Source of the DNA: Cylindrobasidium torrendii FP15055 ss-10
Lineage: Eukaryota > Basidiomycota > Agaricomycetes > Agaricales > Physalacriaceae
Reading direction: 5' to 3'
DNA: 64,000 nt
Assembly (NCBI GenBank): GCA_000934385.1
Contig: KN880565.1
Span: 1-64,000 of the forward strand
Shown: piece by piece, positions 1 to 11,631 of the stretch
Numbering within the stretch: position 1 is the stretch's first letter
How the letters are laid out: each line of letters starts with the position of its first letter
The notes under the pieces: generated by a model
Databases searched by the model: none
Seen by the model: the letters and a program-made list of their open reading frames with translations, nothing else
What the model was told of the DNA's origin: nothing
Made by a program: the position numbers and the translations under genes

Positions 1-256
1 GCGAATGCCGTGAATGAAGGTCTATCCCATCAACTGAATCTTGAAACCGTTCAAAACAAATCACAGACTGCGATTTTCTATGAACTGATGTGAATGTGAG
101 GGAAATTGAAAAACTCCTGGAATTGAACTCGGGCTCTGCTTGACATTGATCCGGAGCCCCGGAATTGCCACGCTTGCGATGGCCCACATCGTACTTGTAG
201 ATCCCTAAGCAAGCGCAGACAGCGCTTTCGCTCCTACTTCCATCACCCATCCGCCA

Positions 257-1396
257 ATGCAGTACGCCAACTACGCCTCCCCGCCGCCCGCCCACGGCTA
301 CGGCGCTCCCATGCGCCATCACAGCAATGCCAGCCACATGTCTCATCACTCTTCGCGTCTTGGACGGCCTCAAAGTGTCGCATACGGCGGCGGCTACCAG
401 CCAGGCCCGCCCGCTGCGCCTGCCGGTGTTGATCCAATGCTTTGGGGATACTTCACAAGCGTCGATGTCGACGGTTCCGGTGAGCAGCACGCGTTTGTAT
501 GCGTGTAAACAAGCGCTTATGGCATCCAGGCTCCATTTCCGTGACTGAGCTTCAGCGAGCGCTTGTGAATGGTGCGTCTTCCGAATCTACTCGTGTACTG
601 CCCTTTGACACCAATTCAGGTGATTGGACTCGTAAGTGCTGACTCATTCCTCCTTGTACATACACCAACATCCCCAGAATTCGACCTTGACACAGTCAAG
701 ATGCTTATGAACATCTTCGTACGTCTTGTACCGTGCGCCTATACGCCTAACTCATCGCTTTTAGGACGTGGACAAGAGTGGTACTATCAGCTACAACGGT
801 TTGCCAGTCCCTTCTGTCTGTCACCTCGCCCTTACCCACCTTATCAGAGTTCGCCGGACTGTGGAAGTACATTCAGGTCAGTTCAGTCTGCTCACGAGGC
901 AGGCGCCTACTCACACCACACCTCATAGGACTGGCAAAACGTGTTCCGCGTACGACTTATCGATTCTCCACCCTGCATCCATCTAACACAACTCCCCAGC
1001 ACTTTGATGCAGACCGTTCTGGTTCAATCGAAGGACGCGAACTTGCAGATGCCCTCCGCTCGTTCGGCTATAACCTCAGCCCTGCAATCATCGGCCTTGT
1101 CGAGCGCAAATACGGTATGTCCGACCACTCACTACTGTCTGGTTTACCTCATCGCGCATGTAGCGTCCGAGCCTGCAACAGGTTACGGTCCACCACCCGG
1201 GATTACCTTTGACCGCTTCGTGCGCGCTTGTGTAGTCGTCAAGACCCTCACCGAGTCCTTCCAGCGCGTCGACACTGACCGCGACGGCTGGGTCCAGCTT
1301 AACTATGAGCAATTCATGAATGTATGTTTTCATCCATGTCACACCCTCGACCTTCCCTCACGTCGTGCTCCCTAGATTGTACTTAGCGCGCCGTAA
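257..1396 (+). CDS. Penta-EF-hand calcium-binding protein (ALG-2/peflin/Pef1-like)
   Basis: Calcium-responsive adaptor of the PEF family, cytosolic or membrane-associated. The N-terminus is rich in Pro, Gly and His (about 60 residues), as in peflin and yeast Pef1. EF-hand loops follow: DVDGSGSISVTE, then DVDKSGTISYNE, DADRSGSIEGRE and DTDRDGWVQLNY. The linker segments NGDWTQFDLDTVKMLMNIF and EFAGLWKYIQDWQNVF are PEF hallmarks. The model needs about ten exons: the first ends at 479, one exon is only 12 nt (620-631) and another 21 nt (929-949). The last intron (1322-1375) leads to the ending NIVLSAP and a TAA at 1394-1396. The ATG at 257 is the only plausible start. The gene is convergent with the Argonaute gene. 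The family assignment is firm; the partner proteins are unknown. Confidence 0.9.
620..631 (+). other. 12-nt micro-exon of the PEF gene
   Basis: The 12 bases lie between an acceptor (caattcag) and a donor (gtaagt). They restore NGDWTQFDLDTVK across the junction, the sequence expected in PEF proteins. Without this exon the reading frame still continues but the conserved DWT is lost, so its use is strongly implied. Confidence 0.75.
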
Positions 1397-2067
1397 ATAA
1401 GGCCCATACACGATCATCCAACTCATCTTATACCTTGACACACATCACTCTTCGACTGCTTCGTTTAGTCTGTACACTGTAGTATATTTATTTGCCCCCC
1501 ATGTTGCTTCAGTTCACTACATACTGTTCATAATTGACACCACACGACTGCTGACCTTCACTTCGCTTGCCTATCTCACGGCCGTCCGCACATCGCACCC
1601 CGTCTGTCTACTACAGGTTGTCTTCCATTGTGCCACTCGAACTGTGCTTCGATCAACAACACAATGGCGATCAAGGGACTGCCAGTACATCACATTGCTA
1701 TCGATGTCCTGGACTGATGTCTCTAGTCTTGTGCACGATACACTTTGCTATTCTCATCGGTACAAAGTTTCGCAATGTTGTCTGAGGCGAGTTCATTTCA
1801 CCAATAGAAAATTCCAATATACCTTCTTTGTGAAAGCCTGATAAGCACCGAGATATTCAACAGCAATGTACAATGTGAAGTCTTGCGAAATACGCTGTAT
1901 GTAGTCTATCATAGGTGTCCTCCAATCATATTGGTCGTATCCGGGTATGGTATCGCGTTCAAGCTACATGCTATACACACCTTGACATAATGTTATAAAG
2001 ATACACGTACATTTCACAACTCACTCAGTCTCCTCCTTGATCCTCAAAAAACACACCCCCTGTCCTT
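1397..2067. other. Intergenic, convergent 3' ends
   Basis: Lies between the stops of the PEF gene and the Argonaute gene. It is AT-richer than the flanking genes and holds only short open frames with no recognisable protein. It probably contains the two 3' UTRs; nothing else was seen. Confidence 0.6.
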
Positions 2068-5000
2068 TCACATCCAAAACGCAGAGTTCATCATCTTCGC
2101 ATTCAACGGCTTAAACTGCGCCTTCCACCAATCCACATTCGTGTAGTTCGAGTCGATGGACATCTGGTCGATACTGTCGAAGTGGAACTTTCCACGGCTA
2201 CACAAGAGCTGGGTTGAATCAGTACGAAGACATGGGAACACAGGAGAACATAAGCGTACATCGGCGTCTACAAGGAAGGAGTTAGCTGCAAAGTGAGGCA
2301 ATAGAGAACGAGAGCTCACAATAAACGGGAGCAGGGATCTTCACCGAACGCGTCGCGCGAGCGTACGTGTGGCATAAAGTATACCTATCATCCATAAGCG
2401 GCTTGCACCAGAAGTGCCAGAGGGTCGAAAACATACGTGAACTGCTCGATGGCTTTCTTCGCACCGCTGGGACAAGAATGAGGATCACACCTCGCCGGGG
2501 TCATTGCACGTACTGCTTATTATTTCCACAAAATGGGAGAAAAATATCATCCCTCAGGATCGTGTAATGACCGGGGACAGATGCTAGCAAGGGGACAATA
2601 ATCGTCAGTTGCGCCTTTGTGAGAAACACTAATCAACTGACTTCCTTTGAGACCAACTTGGGACTGGAGGTAGAAATCATCGTATTGAGGCGAAGTGAGT
2701 TTATCTGTGCAATGGAACTGTCGAACCAGACTTCTGAGATCAATGAGAGCGACTGACCATCGTGAACAACAAATCCAGCTTCACAATTCTGCGATCTGTC
2801 AGCATCCCGCGGTTTTGGGAAGAAGCGTATGTGATGTCTCTTGGTGACAACAATGAAGGTCAAAGCAGGTAACACGCCGGGAGGATATATCGCCGAAAAG
2901 GCAGCTGCAGCACGGGTCAGCCCCGCATGTATTCGACAGAGAACGGAACAAAACACACCTCTCAGTTGTTGATTGATTTCAATCTGGGACACTTGTGCAC
3001 GCTCTCCTTCGGAAACACCATCGCGATAGAAGAATATCCTCTTCGGGAGCGCCTTGTTGATGCGTTGGAAGTCGCTCAAACATTCCTGCAAACAAAGCGT
3101 CAGCATTCAACAACGCGCGTGCCATAGAGCAACAATTACTTACCTTGACCATTTCACCAAGATCTTCGATTATCTCGACCCGGCTGGCTTGGACTCGAAT
3201 TTTGCCTGTGTATCGTGCCCCCGTGTGGTCTGTAGAACCGACTACAGATGCAATCGACGGAAACATGCTGCCGGGTCCGGGATGGCTCACGTCCGCGCCT
3301 TCAGGAAATGAGTACACGAAGAAGGAATAGACAGACGATGATACCTATAATCATGGCTGGTACCTGCCTGAAGAACTCCATACTGGCATCCATAGGAGCG
3401 AAATTGACTCCGCCCAGCTTTGCGTTTATCCTGGACCGTCTGGCGTTAGTGAAAACACATCGAGGATACGATTGCACGTACTTGAGAACAAGATTGTTAT
3501 GATATTGGTTTGCGCTTCTGGCGTTGTAGTTATTCGACAGTTTGCGAGACCAACGCTACGACGTGGTGTACATGAGAACTTGAAACGCAGCCCGCTCAAT
3601 ATAAAACACGCACCACACACTGTGTAGGAACACCTTGCACTACATCGCCAAAGCGCTTGACGGAGACGTAGAGATCCGGAGCGTTGTCCGGTAGGATTGC
3701 TACGATGAGTGCGCTTTGCGCGCGCCTGCCACACTCTTCCAAGGTCTACAATCCGAGAGGATCAGAATGCTTTGCGCAAAGACAGAATGCGGACGTACCC
3801 TCGAGATATTGCCCTGCGCATTCTGGCCGATAAAAACCATGGGGTCTGAGCATCTAATCCCTCGCTCGTTCATTACATTGCGCAGATCTTTCGAGAATTG
3901 TCCAATAACCGCTTGATGACTCTGGTCACCTCGGTTGAAATCAACCACACACCAGCTCGGCAGGCTCGTCGTTACACAGAGCGTCCTCTTCATGATGTCC
4001 CATTTCCCATCCTACAAGGAGGTGAGTATACATCATAAAATGGCGATAAACGGCGACCAACATGACCGGAGCCTAACTGCTCGTTGTTTCCAAAGCTCAA
4101 CGCTGGACGCACGAGAATAGAGCCTTGCACAGGGTTTTCGGCCCGGCTAACGGTCATCCCTGCCGACTTGAGCATTTCTGACGATTCAAATCCCATTGTG
4201 TCCCAGCCTTCCTTGATCTGGGCTAGACGAGCAGCAGGATTCTGCGGGATAAACTCGAGGATCTTCCTTATGACATCCGGTGATGGTTGACCCTATACGC
4301 TGTCGTCAATTTCGAACACAGACGGAAAACAATGATTCCGACATACGTTGAACAGCTGCTGCTCTACTTTCAGACACGACAAAGGAATAACAGCCTTTGA
4401 TTTAGTGAGGATTCCCAATTCGTGAGGGTGGACTGTGAGTGAATATGCACGCCGGAAGTACTCCTAGAAAGGGAGAAAATGAGAAATTGCTCTGCATACG
4501 GAGCTGTGCGAGCCTTACAGAGACGGTCGTCTTGTTGCCATTCTTGTCCTCGAACACGACTTCTCCAGCACGAGGGATAAGTTTGTGTACTTTCTTGGGT
4601 CGGCGGTCGGTCCCATAGGTAAGGTTGAACTTCACGACCCGGAAAAGCTCGTTGAGAGGTCGAAAGTAAGGACTGTATTGATCGATTCTGTTCAGATCAC
4701 TCGGGTCGCGAATGTGCGAGGTGGCTAGAAAGTCGATCGCAAGAGCAATTGCTGAAGTCTTGGGAATCCTAGACGAACCAAATTGAGAGGAGAATGGGAC
4801 TAAGTCACTGCACGTACACAACACCGACGGTAGTATTCACGTTCATGACCAGGCCACCACGGGTGATGCGAACCGTCCTGAATACAGAGTGAGTCTGATG
4901 CTTTGGACTGGTTCACGTATGCTTACTGATTAAATCCTGACCAAAGTTTGAACGGAGATCCTCTGACTGACTTCCCTGTTATAAGGCCTCAAGCGTTAGA

Positions 5001-5900
5001 TGAGCATAGATAGACATTCGAAGAACGCACCATTTGCTGCAAAGTAGAATGAGCTACCCTTCGAGAGCACCAGCGAGCTTCTGGAGTGCTTTTGAGATTG
5101 TGATTCCAGGCATTCCGACACAGGGACTTACTCGCGAGACGCAGCTTGTACGGCCATGATGAGCATGTTCAAAGCCGCACTAGTTCGTATAGCGTCAGAC
5201 GACGCGACAGTTTGCCCTTCCATCCAGCCTGTCACCGTTCTCTTAACCACCCTGGCGAAGCAATTCAGTCACGAATGGCAAAGTCAAGGATGCTACGAAC
5301 CCGAGGTGAATCTGAGCGACCGGTCGGATAACAACCTCCACCATGTTGCCCTGGGGTCGACCACTCTCGAACGGCATTGAGGTCTGTTATAGCACAATCA
5401 GCATGGTGATAGACCGGAAGCTAGGGTCAAAGGCTACCTTGATGCCTCTCTTGTCCATGATTTCGTGGAATGTGAACAGGTTCTTCTTCCCGTCGTATAC
5501 TGGTGGAAAATGTTAGAAAGTCGACGAGGAATGTGACGGGAAAGGACTCGCCTCCACGCGAGGTGAACATTCTAGGATGAATTTCCGTCTGAAGATGGTA
5601 CATGATGTCCATGGCTTTCTGGGGACCGATGGTGATAGGTTTGGATGGGTTGCGCGATTTCCAGAGCGGTGTAATAACTATAACAGCGTTTCAGAGAGAA
5701 GGGAGACCCATATCGCTTAGACAGCATACCGACTACATTGAGGGTAAGACGACAGTTCTAGAAGAATGATATAAACAAAGCGCACCGTCATGGTGGTATA
5801 CCAATTTATTGGCGTCCCAGCTGAGATCAAACGCGTTGACGGACGCGGTGGACGGCTTGCGCTGGGAGACGAGGCTTGCATATCGCTCGCTCAAGGACAT
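2068..5900 (-). CDS. Argonaute (RNA interference slicer, QDE-2/Ago1-like)
   Basis: Small-RNA-guided endonuclease of RNA silencing. The gene has many short introns. Domains in order: N domain (VNAFDLSW, then YDGKKNLF); PAZ (VHKLIPRAGEVVFED, VHPHELGILTKSKAVIPL); linker and MID; PIWI. PIWI motifs visible are GADVSHPGPGS (first catalytic Asp), RVEIIEDLGEMV (Glu finger), FYRDGVSEG (second Asp) and TRSVKIPAPVYYAD (fourth residue Asp). In the last motif an intron falls inside the second Tyr codon and another directly after the Asp, leading into LLCSRGKFHF. The D-E-D-D set is therefore complete, so slicing is possible. The start is taken at 5900 because the ATG sits in CCACCATG; the frame stays open further upstream but only to a GTG. 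The C-terminus is MNSAFWM. Confidence 0.92.
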
Positions 5901-7932
5901 GGTGGAAATTGCCAAAGCGTTATCTCGACTCGCGCGGTTCGCGATCGCGCAACCACCGCCGCCGGTACCGACGATCACGTGTTGCTGTTGCTGTGGCGCT
6001 GCCGAATCCCGATTCCCGGTGGGAAAGATGTTTGTCCTCAGTTCCTTCAGGCGCAAGGGTAAAAACGGTAGTCCCACATTACGAGTTGGAACTCAAGAGC
6101 CATTTTCTCTCTATCTCACTTTGTTGTTTAGAACAAGAAGAGACAAACGAGACCTCGGAAGGTGTATAGCGGCAAGAGCGTACTCACGGACTATCCTGTC
6201 GATGTCCAGCCACAAGTAACAAGGGTTCCCCGCGGATGCCGACGAACCAGTTTAACTCGATTTGAATTTTGCACATACCAAATCCAGTCCCGCGGGAACA
6301 AAAGCAGGTACAGTACCTACCGGCGGCTTAGAACATCCCACAAACTGACATCCGAAGAGATCTCCTTTTGTGAAACTGTAAATGCATCCACACCACCAAA
6401 TAGCGCCTGGGATAAACGGCTTGCACCACATTTAACCCTAACGGGGTATACTGCCTGTGACACGCACATAAAGCACCTAGCGCGCTCCCCGCCCGACATT
6501 CCAAACGTCCATTCCACGAAGCCAAGGGTCCTCATACCCATCACAACGGGGCGGGTATGTCGGACGAGGCAGATCAGGCACTTTTTAGGTCACGCTCATT
6601 CTTGTCACAGGCTTAATGAAGTAATACATCGAGCTGGATCCCATTGTTCGTCGGCGGGAGTGCGCTTGAGTCGATCTAGTAGATATATTATCGTATTATC
6701 GTATCATTTACACAGCCATGACTACTTGCATGGCGTGAATGTCGTCTTGAATGGGTCCTGGGAAAGTAAGTGGTTGCTGTCCCTGGCACAGGGAGCTCTG
6801 CACAATGGTTGAAACCCACGGTGAGGGCGTGTAGGCGCATCATAAAACCGTGGGCTACGGCATATGCCCAAATCCCGTCTGAATAACACGTACAAGTGAT
6901 TGTGATAATCCAGGGAATGGTACTTAGCAGGGGCGCTCACCAGTAGTACATACCGTAACCCTCCTCAATTACGACGAATTGGGCATTTAGGTAGTCGTCG
7001 GGTACATCCGCAGACAACGCAGGGCATTGTTTCTCACGATGCACACGATAGCGGCGTACACCGAGCTAGGATGTGTGACTTTCCCTGGTTGATATACCGT
7101 ACGCTACTACGCGCTTCTCCTTCCCACGCCTGAATCGCAATGGATTCAACCCTCATCGTTCTACGGATGCTCTCTCCATCTCGCTCCGGGAATGAGATCC
7201 GGCACAAACTGAATAGGATTCAACATACAATGTAATTGCAAGCAGCCATAACTACGTACGAAACGCGGTAGACCGTGATTCCAAGTAGGGTAACCATTGC
7301 ACCCACAGAAGACGCCGGTCAACTTCATTCTCGAGTCTCCACCATTCATATTCGTTCCTTGCATTCGACCTCGATGCCATCGCAAACGATGCGTCATGGC
7401 GCCTCCCATCGAATTCAACCCAAATATTGACCATGCACAGGCAAAATCCGTGTCCCGGCGCGAAAAGCACACAGACACCGTCACACGGACAAACGAAGTC
7501 TATCTAGTGGCGACATGGCTCTCAGTTGCCAATTTTATGAGCTACCACAGCACCCCAATTTCGCCAGTCCCAACCAATGTCGAAAGCCAATCTAATCAAG
7601 GAATCCAAATACAGGAAAGAAGTCATCCCATCAAATTAGCCCCTATCCGTGGGATTATAGCATCGGCGGCGCGTAAGTAGCTATACTAGTAAAAATATGG
7701 AATCTACACGATCTCGTAGTACAACATAAAGCAAAGCAGAATCAGAAAGCGAAAGAAAAGACATACGCAACGAGCCTAGAGGTACACCGGTACAGTAAAT
7801 TCTCGTAGATACTATGCATAAAAGCAGCAGTTATTTTAGCGAATAAAAAATGAGGGGAAAAAATGCGCAGGCTTCCAGAATGATACAAACATCTACAAGG
7901 TCCCAGTTTCAGTCCAGTGGGTCGCGAGCGGC
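5901..7932. other. 2-kb intergenic region upstream of Argonaute
   Basis: Holds the Argonaute promoter and the 3' flank of the transcription-factor gene. The plus strand has a 216-codon open frame (6162-6812), but it begins at GTG, has no useful ATG and shows no domain. No RNA gene or mobile element was recognised. Confidence 0.5.
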
Positions 7933-10900
7933 CTACTGACGATGATAATACCCATTTCTGTCGACAAACTCAATCGTTCCATCAGCCTGAAGAGGCGTCT
8001 GATGGGCGCCAGCGTAGTCCATGTACCCATTGCTGACTGTGCGCGAGTGCGGGAAAGTCGCCACCATGTTGGATGGATGGCTGGGCGGATGGAAGTTGAA
8101 CTGGTCCATGTCCGCAGTCGGGTGGTGCGTCGAATACATGTCGTTCTTCCTAGGCATGCCATGTCCAAGCGTCGAGAAGCCCGGAGAGTGCATGCTTGCG
8201 GACGTAGCCGATGTCGAAGGTGGCGTATACGAGTGCCACCCCGAAGATCCATCCGTGCTGTACGCTGTCGTCGGCGCGGACTGTCCGCCTGAAGTAGATG
8301 CCATGCTAGCGATGGTGAGCGGCGGAAGGAGCCCAGAGGTCGACGGGCTTGTGTGCGTATAAACATCTCCGAGCTGAGAGCCGTCCGAGACCGCATAGTG
8401 CATGTCGAGCACCTGCATGCCGTGGGGGTCAAGGGCAAGAGCATTTGGCGGCGTGTGCGGTTGGTTGAAAGGCTGTGCAACCAGTTCCCGCATGTTACGC
8501 TCGCTCCATACACCCCGCAAAGTCTCTCTACGCTCATCACTCTTTGCGAATGCCCAACGCATTTCGGCCAGGGCACGCATAGAGCACGCAAAACCTTCCG
8601 ATGGTTCAACGACGGGCACGTAGGATGATTGCACAGGTGCGCGACCGTAAGATTCCATCGATGGATCGATTTCCTGCTTAGGGAACGGCGACGTTGGTGT
8701 AGTGTCCGGGTCCATGAGAGAAGCTCCTTCAACACTCGCCGCTAAGAAACCGGCGAAATAGCACCCATCGCGCGTCAAGCCGTTGTCCCATCGGAAAATG
8801 CCAGCTGGGTCCCCAAGTTCATACGTGAGGTGATGTTTGATGATTCCAAGGACATATGGCAAGACCTGAGTGGTCTTTCGCACAGAGGTTGCGTAGAGTT
8901 GCTGCAACGAGTAGAACGGCGCAGGACTTGCCCCATGAGGAGAACCCTGAGGGGACGAATGCGACGAAAAAACAGGTCGAGGTGACGAGGAGGTGCCTGT
9001 CGGCTGGGATATGCTTAGCAGTTGTTTCAAGGCCTCGCGAACACGGTTGTCTGTTTATCTGATTAAGCACAATGGATCATGTGAATGGGGCAAAGCCACT
9101 TACAGCACTCGAAGATGAAGATCTGAAATGACGGGAGAGGAAATGTCAACCTCCGAGACGGTGAGAAGAAAAACGAGACTACGAACCTGCCATGCACTAG
9201 AGAAGCGCTCGGCTTGGTAGTCAGCCTCCGTTACCATGCCTGTGGGTCGTTTTGCAGCCTCGAATTCGTCCCAGCAACGATGAAGACCGTCGAGGACTTC
9301 TTGTACTCCAGGACCGTCGACGGCGGAACCCTCTTCCACACGCCTTCGCACTTTTGAACTGGTGAGGACAGCGTGTGCCCTGCGGCAAACGGCGCCGAGT
9401 CGAAGGGGAATTGAAAAGAGATGCGTGAGGGCGAGAAAGGGTTGAGAACTGCAGAGATACGGAGAGCCGGACGGGGTGTTGTATCCCATTGGAGGAATAC
9501 TGGTTTGGAAGGTGTCGAGGTCGTCATCATGGCTAAGAAATAGTCAGCGCCATTGTGACGAACGTGAGAAAGATCGTACAGGACAAGACGGCCACCGCGC
9601 ATAGCAGTAAACATGCCCTCTTGGAGATGCGCGTACCAAAAGATGCGTGCACGGAGAAGGCTGTCACTATGGCCAGAGGACAAGGCCGGGGCTTCCGGGG
9701 CGAGCTGTGCGAGGGCGTTTGCTTGGAGCATAGTAGCCTCGTGCATAATCAAACGGTCTGCGGGGGAGGCATCTGCGAACATATGAAACAGTGATGATGA
9801 GAGAAAAGCAGTAGGAACGAAGACAATGGGCCACACCTTCCATGAGAGGCAGAAGTAACAACAAAACGCGGACGCCGTCCCAAGTAGGTCTGCGCATCAT
9901 ACCGTGGTAATCAACAAGCTCGAGAATTTCCCTAAGCATGGGTTCGATAGCTTCCCGACGTCCGGCACGAGACCGGGAGTGATGGCGCCCGGGTTTATGT
10001 GATGATTTAAAAGTGGTTGGTGCAGAAACACTTCGGACGGAAGGAGCGGGGGCGGCAAAATCGGACAAGCTGGATGAAGAAGTCGACCTGTCAAACCCTT
10101 GGTCCTCCATCAGCCCGCCGCATTCGTCGACGCCGTACGAGGCGGCCCAGACGACAAGGAGCAGGCTGAGGACGCTGCCCTCGTGGCCGAGCTGGTGATC
10201 TCCATTACAGTGAGCTGTGAACCTGGCGGCGAACTCGGATGAGTCGAGTACGGGACCTATGAGAATAAGCATTATTGATGATGGATGGAGCGCATATACT
10301 CACGTTGGATGGAGAACCAGCGATAGAAGGGCGAGGAGAAGAATTCGGGCTTGAGCTGAGGGATCGAGCTTGGGAGATGGGTTGCTGGCGATGCCAGTTG
10401 CGGAGACGCGCTGCCGTCGGTCGACTTGCCGTAGATAGCCCTGAGAGAGGCGCGTTAAAACGGAGACGGACAGCTAGGTTTCGTACGCACTCGACTTGTT
10501 GCAGGCGTCGGCCTCGCCGGAGTAGTTTGACAGCCTTCACATCGGCAAACTCATCACTGGGATAGGCGTACGGTGAGGGCTGCGTTGGCTGGGACGGTGG
10601 AGAGAGGCCATACATGCACTTGAGGCCGCGCTCCTGACAGTTTGAGCACGACGGCGACGGGCCAGATGTGGGTAGGGAAAGGTCCTTGAGATCGCAGCGG
10701 ACACTGAGGATGACCATGGATGAGCTCGCCGTGTGGGGAGACGCGCATAACGCGTGCTCACCGTCGCATACGACAAGCACCACAAGCTGAGAACTGCTGG
10801 CGCGTCGATTTTGGCTGTCCGGACGGGCGGCGCTGATACGGCGCGGCGTGTGTGCGTGCGCTGGAAGTCGCGGTCAACGACGAGGAAGAAGAGGAGGGAG

Positions 10901-10955
10901 ACATGGGCGGCGGAGAATAACTCTGAAGACAGCGAGTAATTATACTCTCGGCCAT
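7933..10955 (-). CDS. Zn2Cys6 fungal transcription factor with MHR region
   Basis: Nuclear DNA-binding regulator. A Ser/Pro-rich N-terminus of about 55 residues precedes a binuclear zinc cluster, CGACRMRRVRCD, followed after an extended loop (LKDLSLPTSGPSPS) by CSNCQERGLKC. This gives C-x2-C-x6-C...C-x2-C-x6-C. An intron splits the cluster just after the RMRR. The middle region has the look of the fungal-specific TF middle homology region (HGMMRRPTWDGVRVLLLLLPLMEG, then PADRLIMHEATML). The C-terminal 250 residues are Ser/Thr/Pro-rich low complexity, typical of an activation region, ending IEFVDRNGYYHRQ. The ATG at 10955 is in frame with the cluster. Target genes cannot be inferred. The Agaricomycete family is large, so no symbol is given. 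Confidence 0.85.
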
Positions 10956-11631
10956 GGAGGTGCGGACGCCAAGGCTGAAATACCACCTTTTTTCTCCATC
11001 CTCTCGATTCCATTAACTGAGGCCGAATCGAGCCTGTTGCTGTGACGCGTGACCGAGAGTCCCTTCGATCACGACGATCCATTGTATGCCGGTCGGCGAT
11101 GACCCTGCTTCGGCCCTTTTAGGGACTGGTATCCATTTTCAGGGTGTTCCGACGCATTGTTCCGAGAGAGAGTGTAAGTATACAAACCAGCATTTAATTC
11201 TATTATCTTTACGCAAATTCTACCAAGTAGTTTGGCTGTATCACAACAAATACTATGTAGCTTTCCTTGGTCTTGGACATCTCCGCTTGCGGCACTCAAG
11301 TCATCGTTGATTCGTTCCTTGTGCCCACATTAGTCTCCAAAAGGAAAACAGTCACGTAACACAGGATGGTCGGGATCAGCAGCCTGATATTGGTGTAAAA
11401 CAATGAAAGAGGTGCACCAGATCTTCAAGTTGCACCAACCTCGTTATCCGAATCAGACCTTTCGCTACCCTGCCCTGCTCGCGCGCCATGCGCCCTTCCA
11501 TCTAAACGTCCCATTTCGCCATTCAATCTATCACTCATCTAATCTTCATAACCCCATTCTCCCATCGGCCGCTCCTCGTCTGGGTTACTATCACGCTGGT
11601 AGATACATACAGTACATACAGTACACAAGTG
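10956..11631. other. Intergenic between TF start and NOP16 stop
   Basis: Contains the presumed TF promoter and the NOP16 3' flank. A short imperfect tandem repeat of the unit acatacagt lies at about 11603-11625. No supported gene was seen. Confidence 0.5.

Noticed and set aside
100..180. tRNA-like T-arm (gttcaattcc on the minus strand)
   Set aside because: The T-stem does not pair and no acceptor stem could be built.
5901..6077. Extending Argonaute by 59 residues upstream of Met at 5900
   Set aside because: The extension would start at GTG, while the ATG at 5900 has a strong CCACCATG context. No conserved sequence was seen in the extension.
6162..6812. 216-codon open frame on the plus strand upstream of Argonaute
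   Set aside because: It begins at GTG, has no useful ATG, no domain and no fitting splice partners; it is probably chance in a 2-kb non-coding region.
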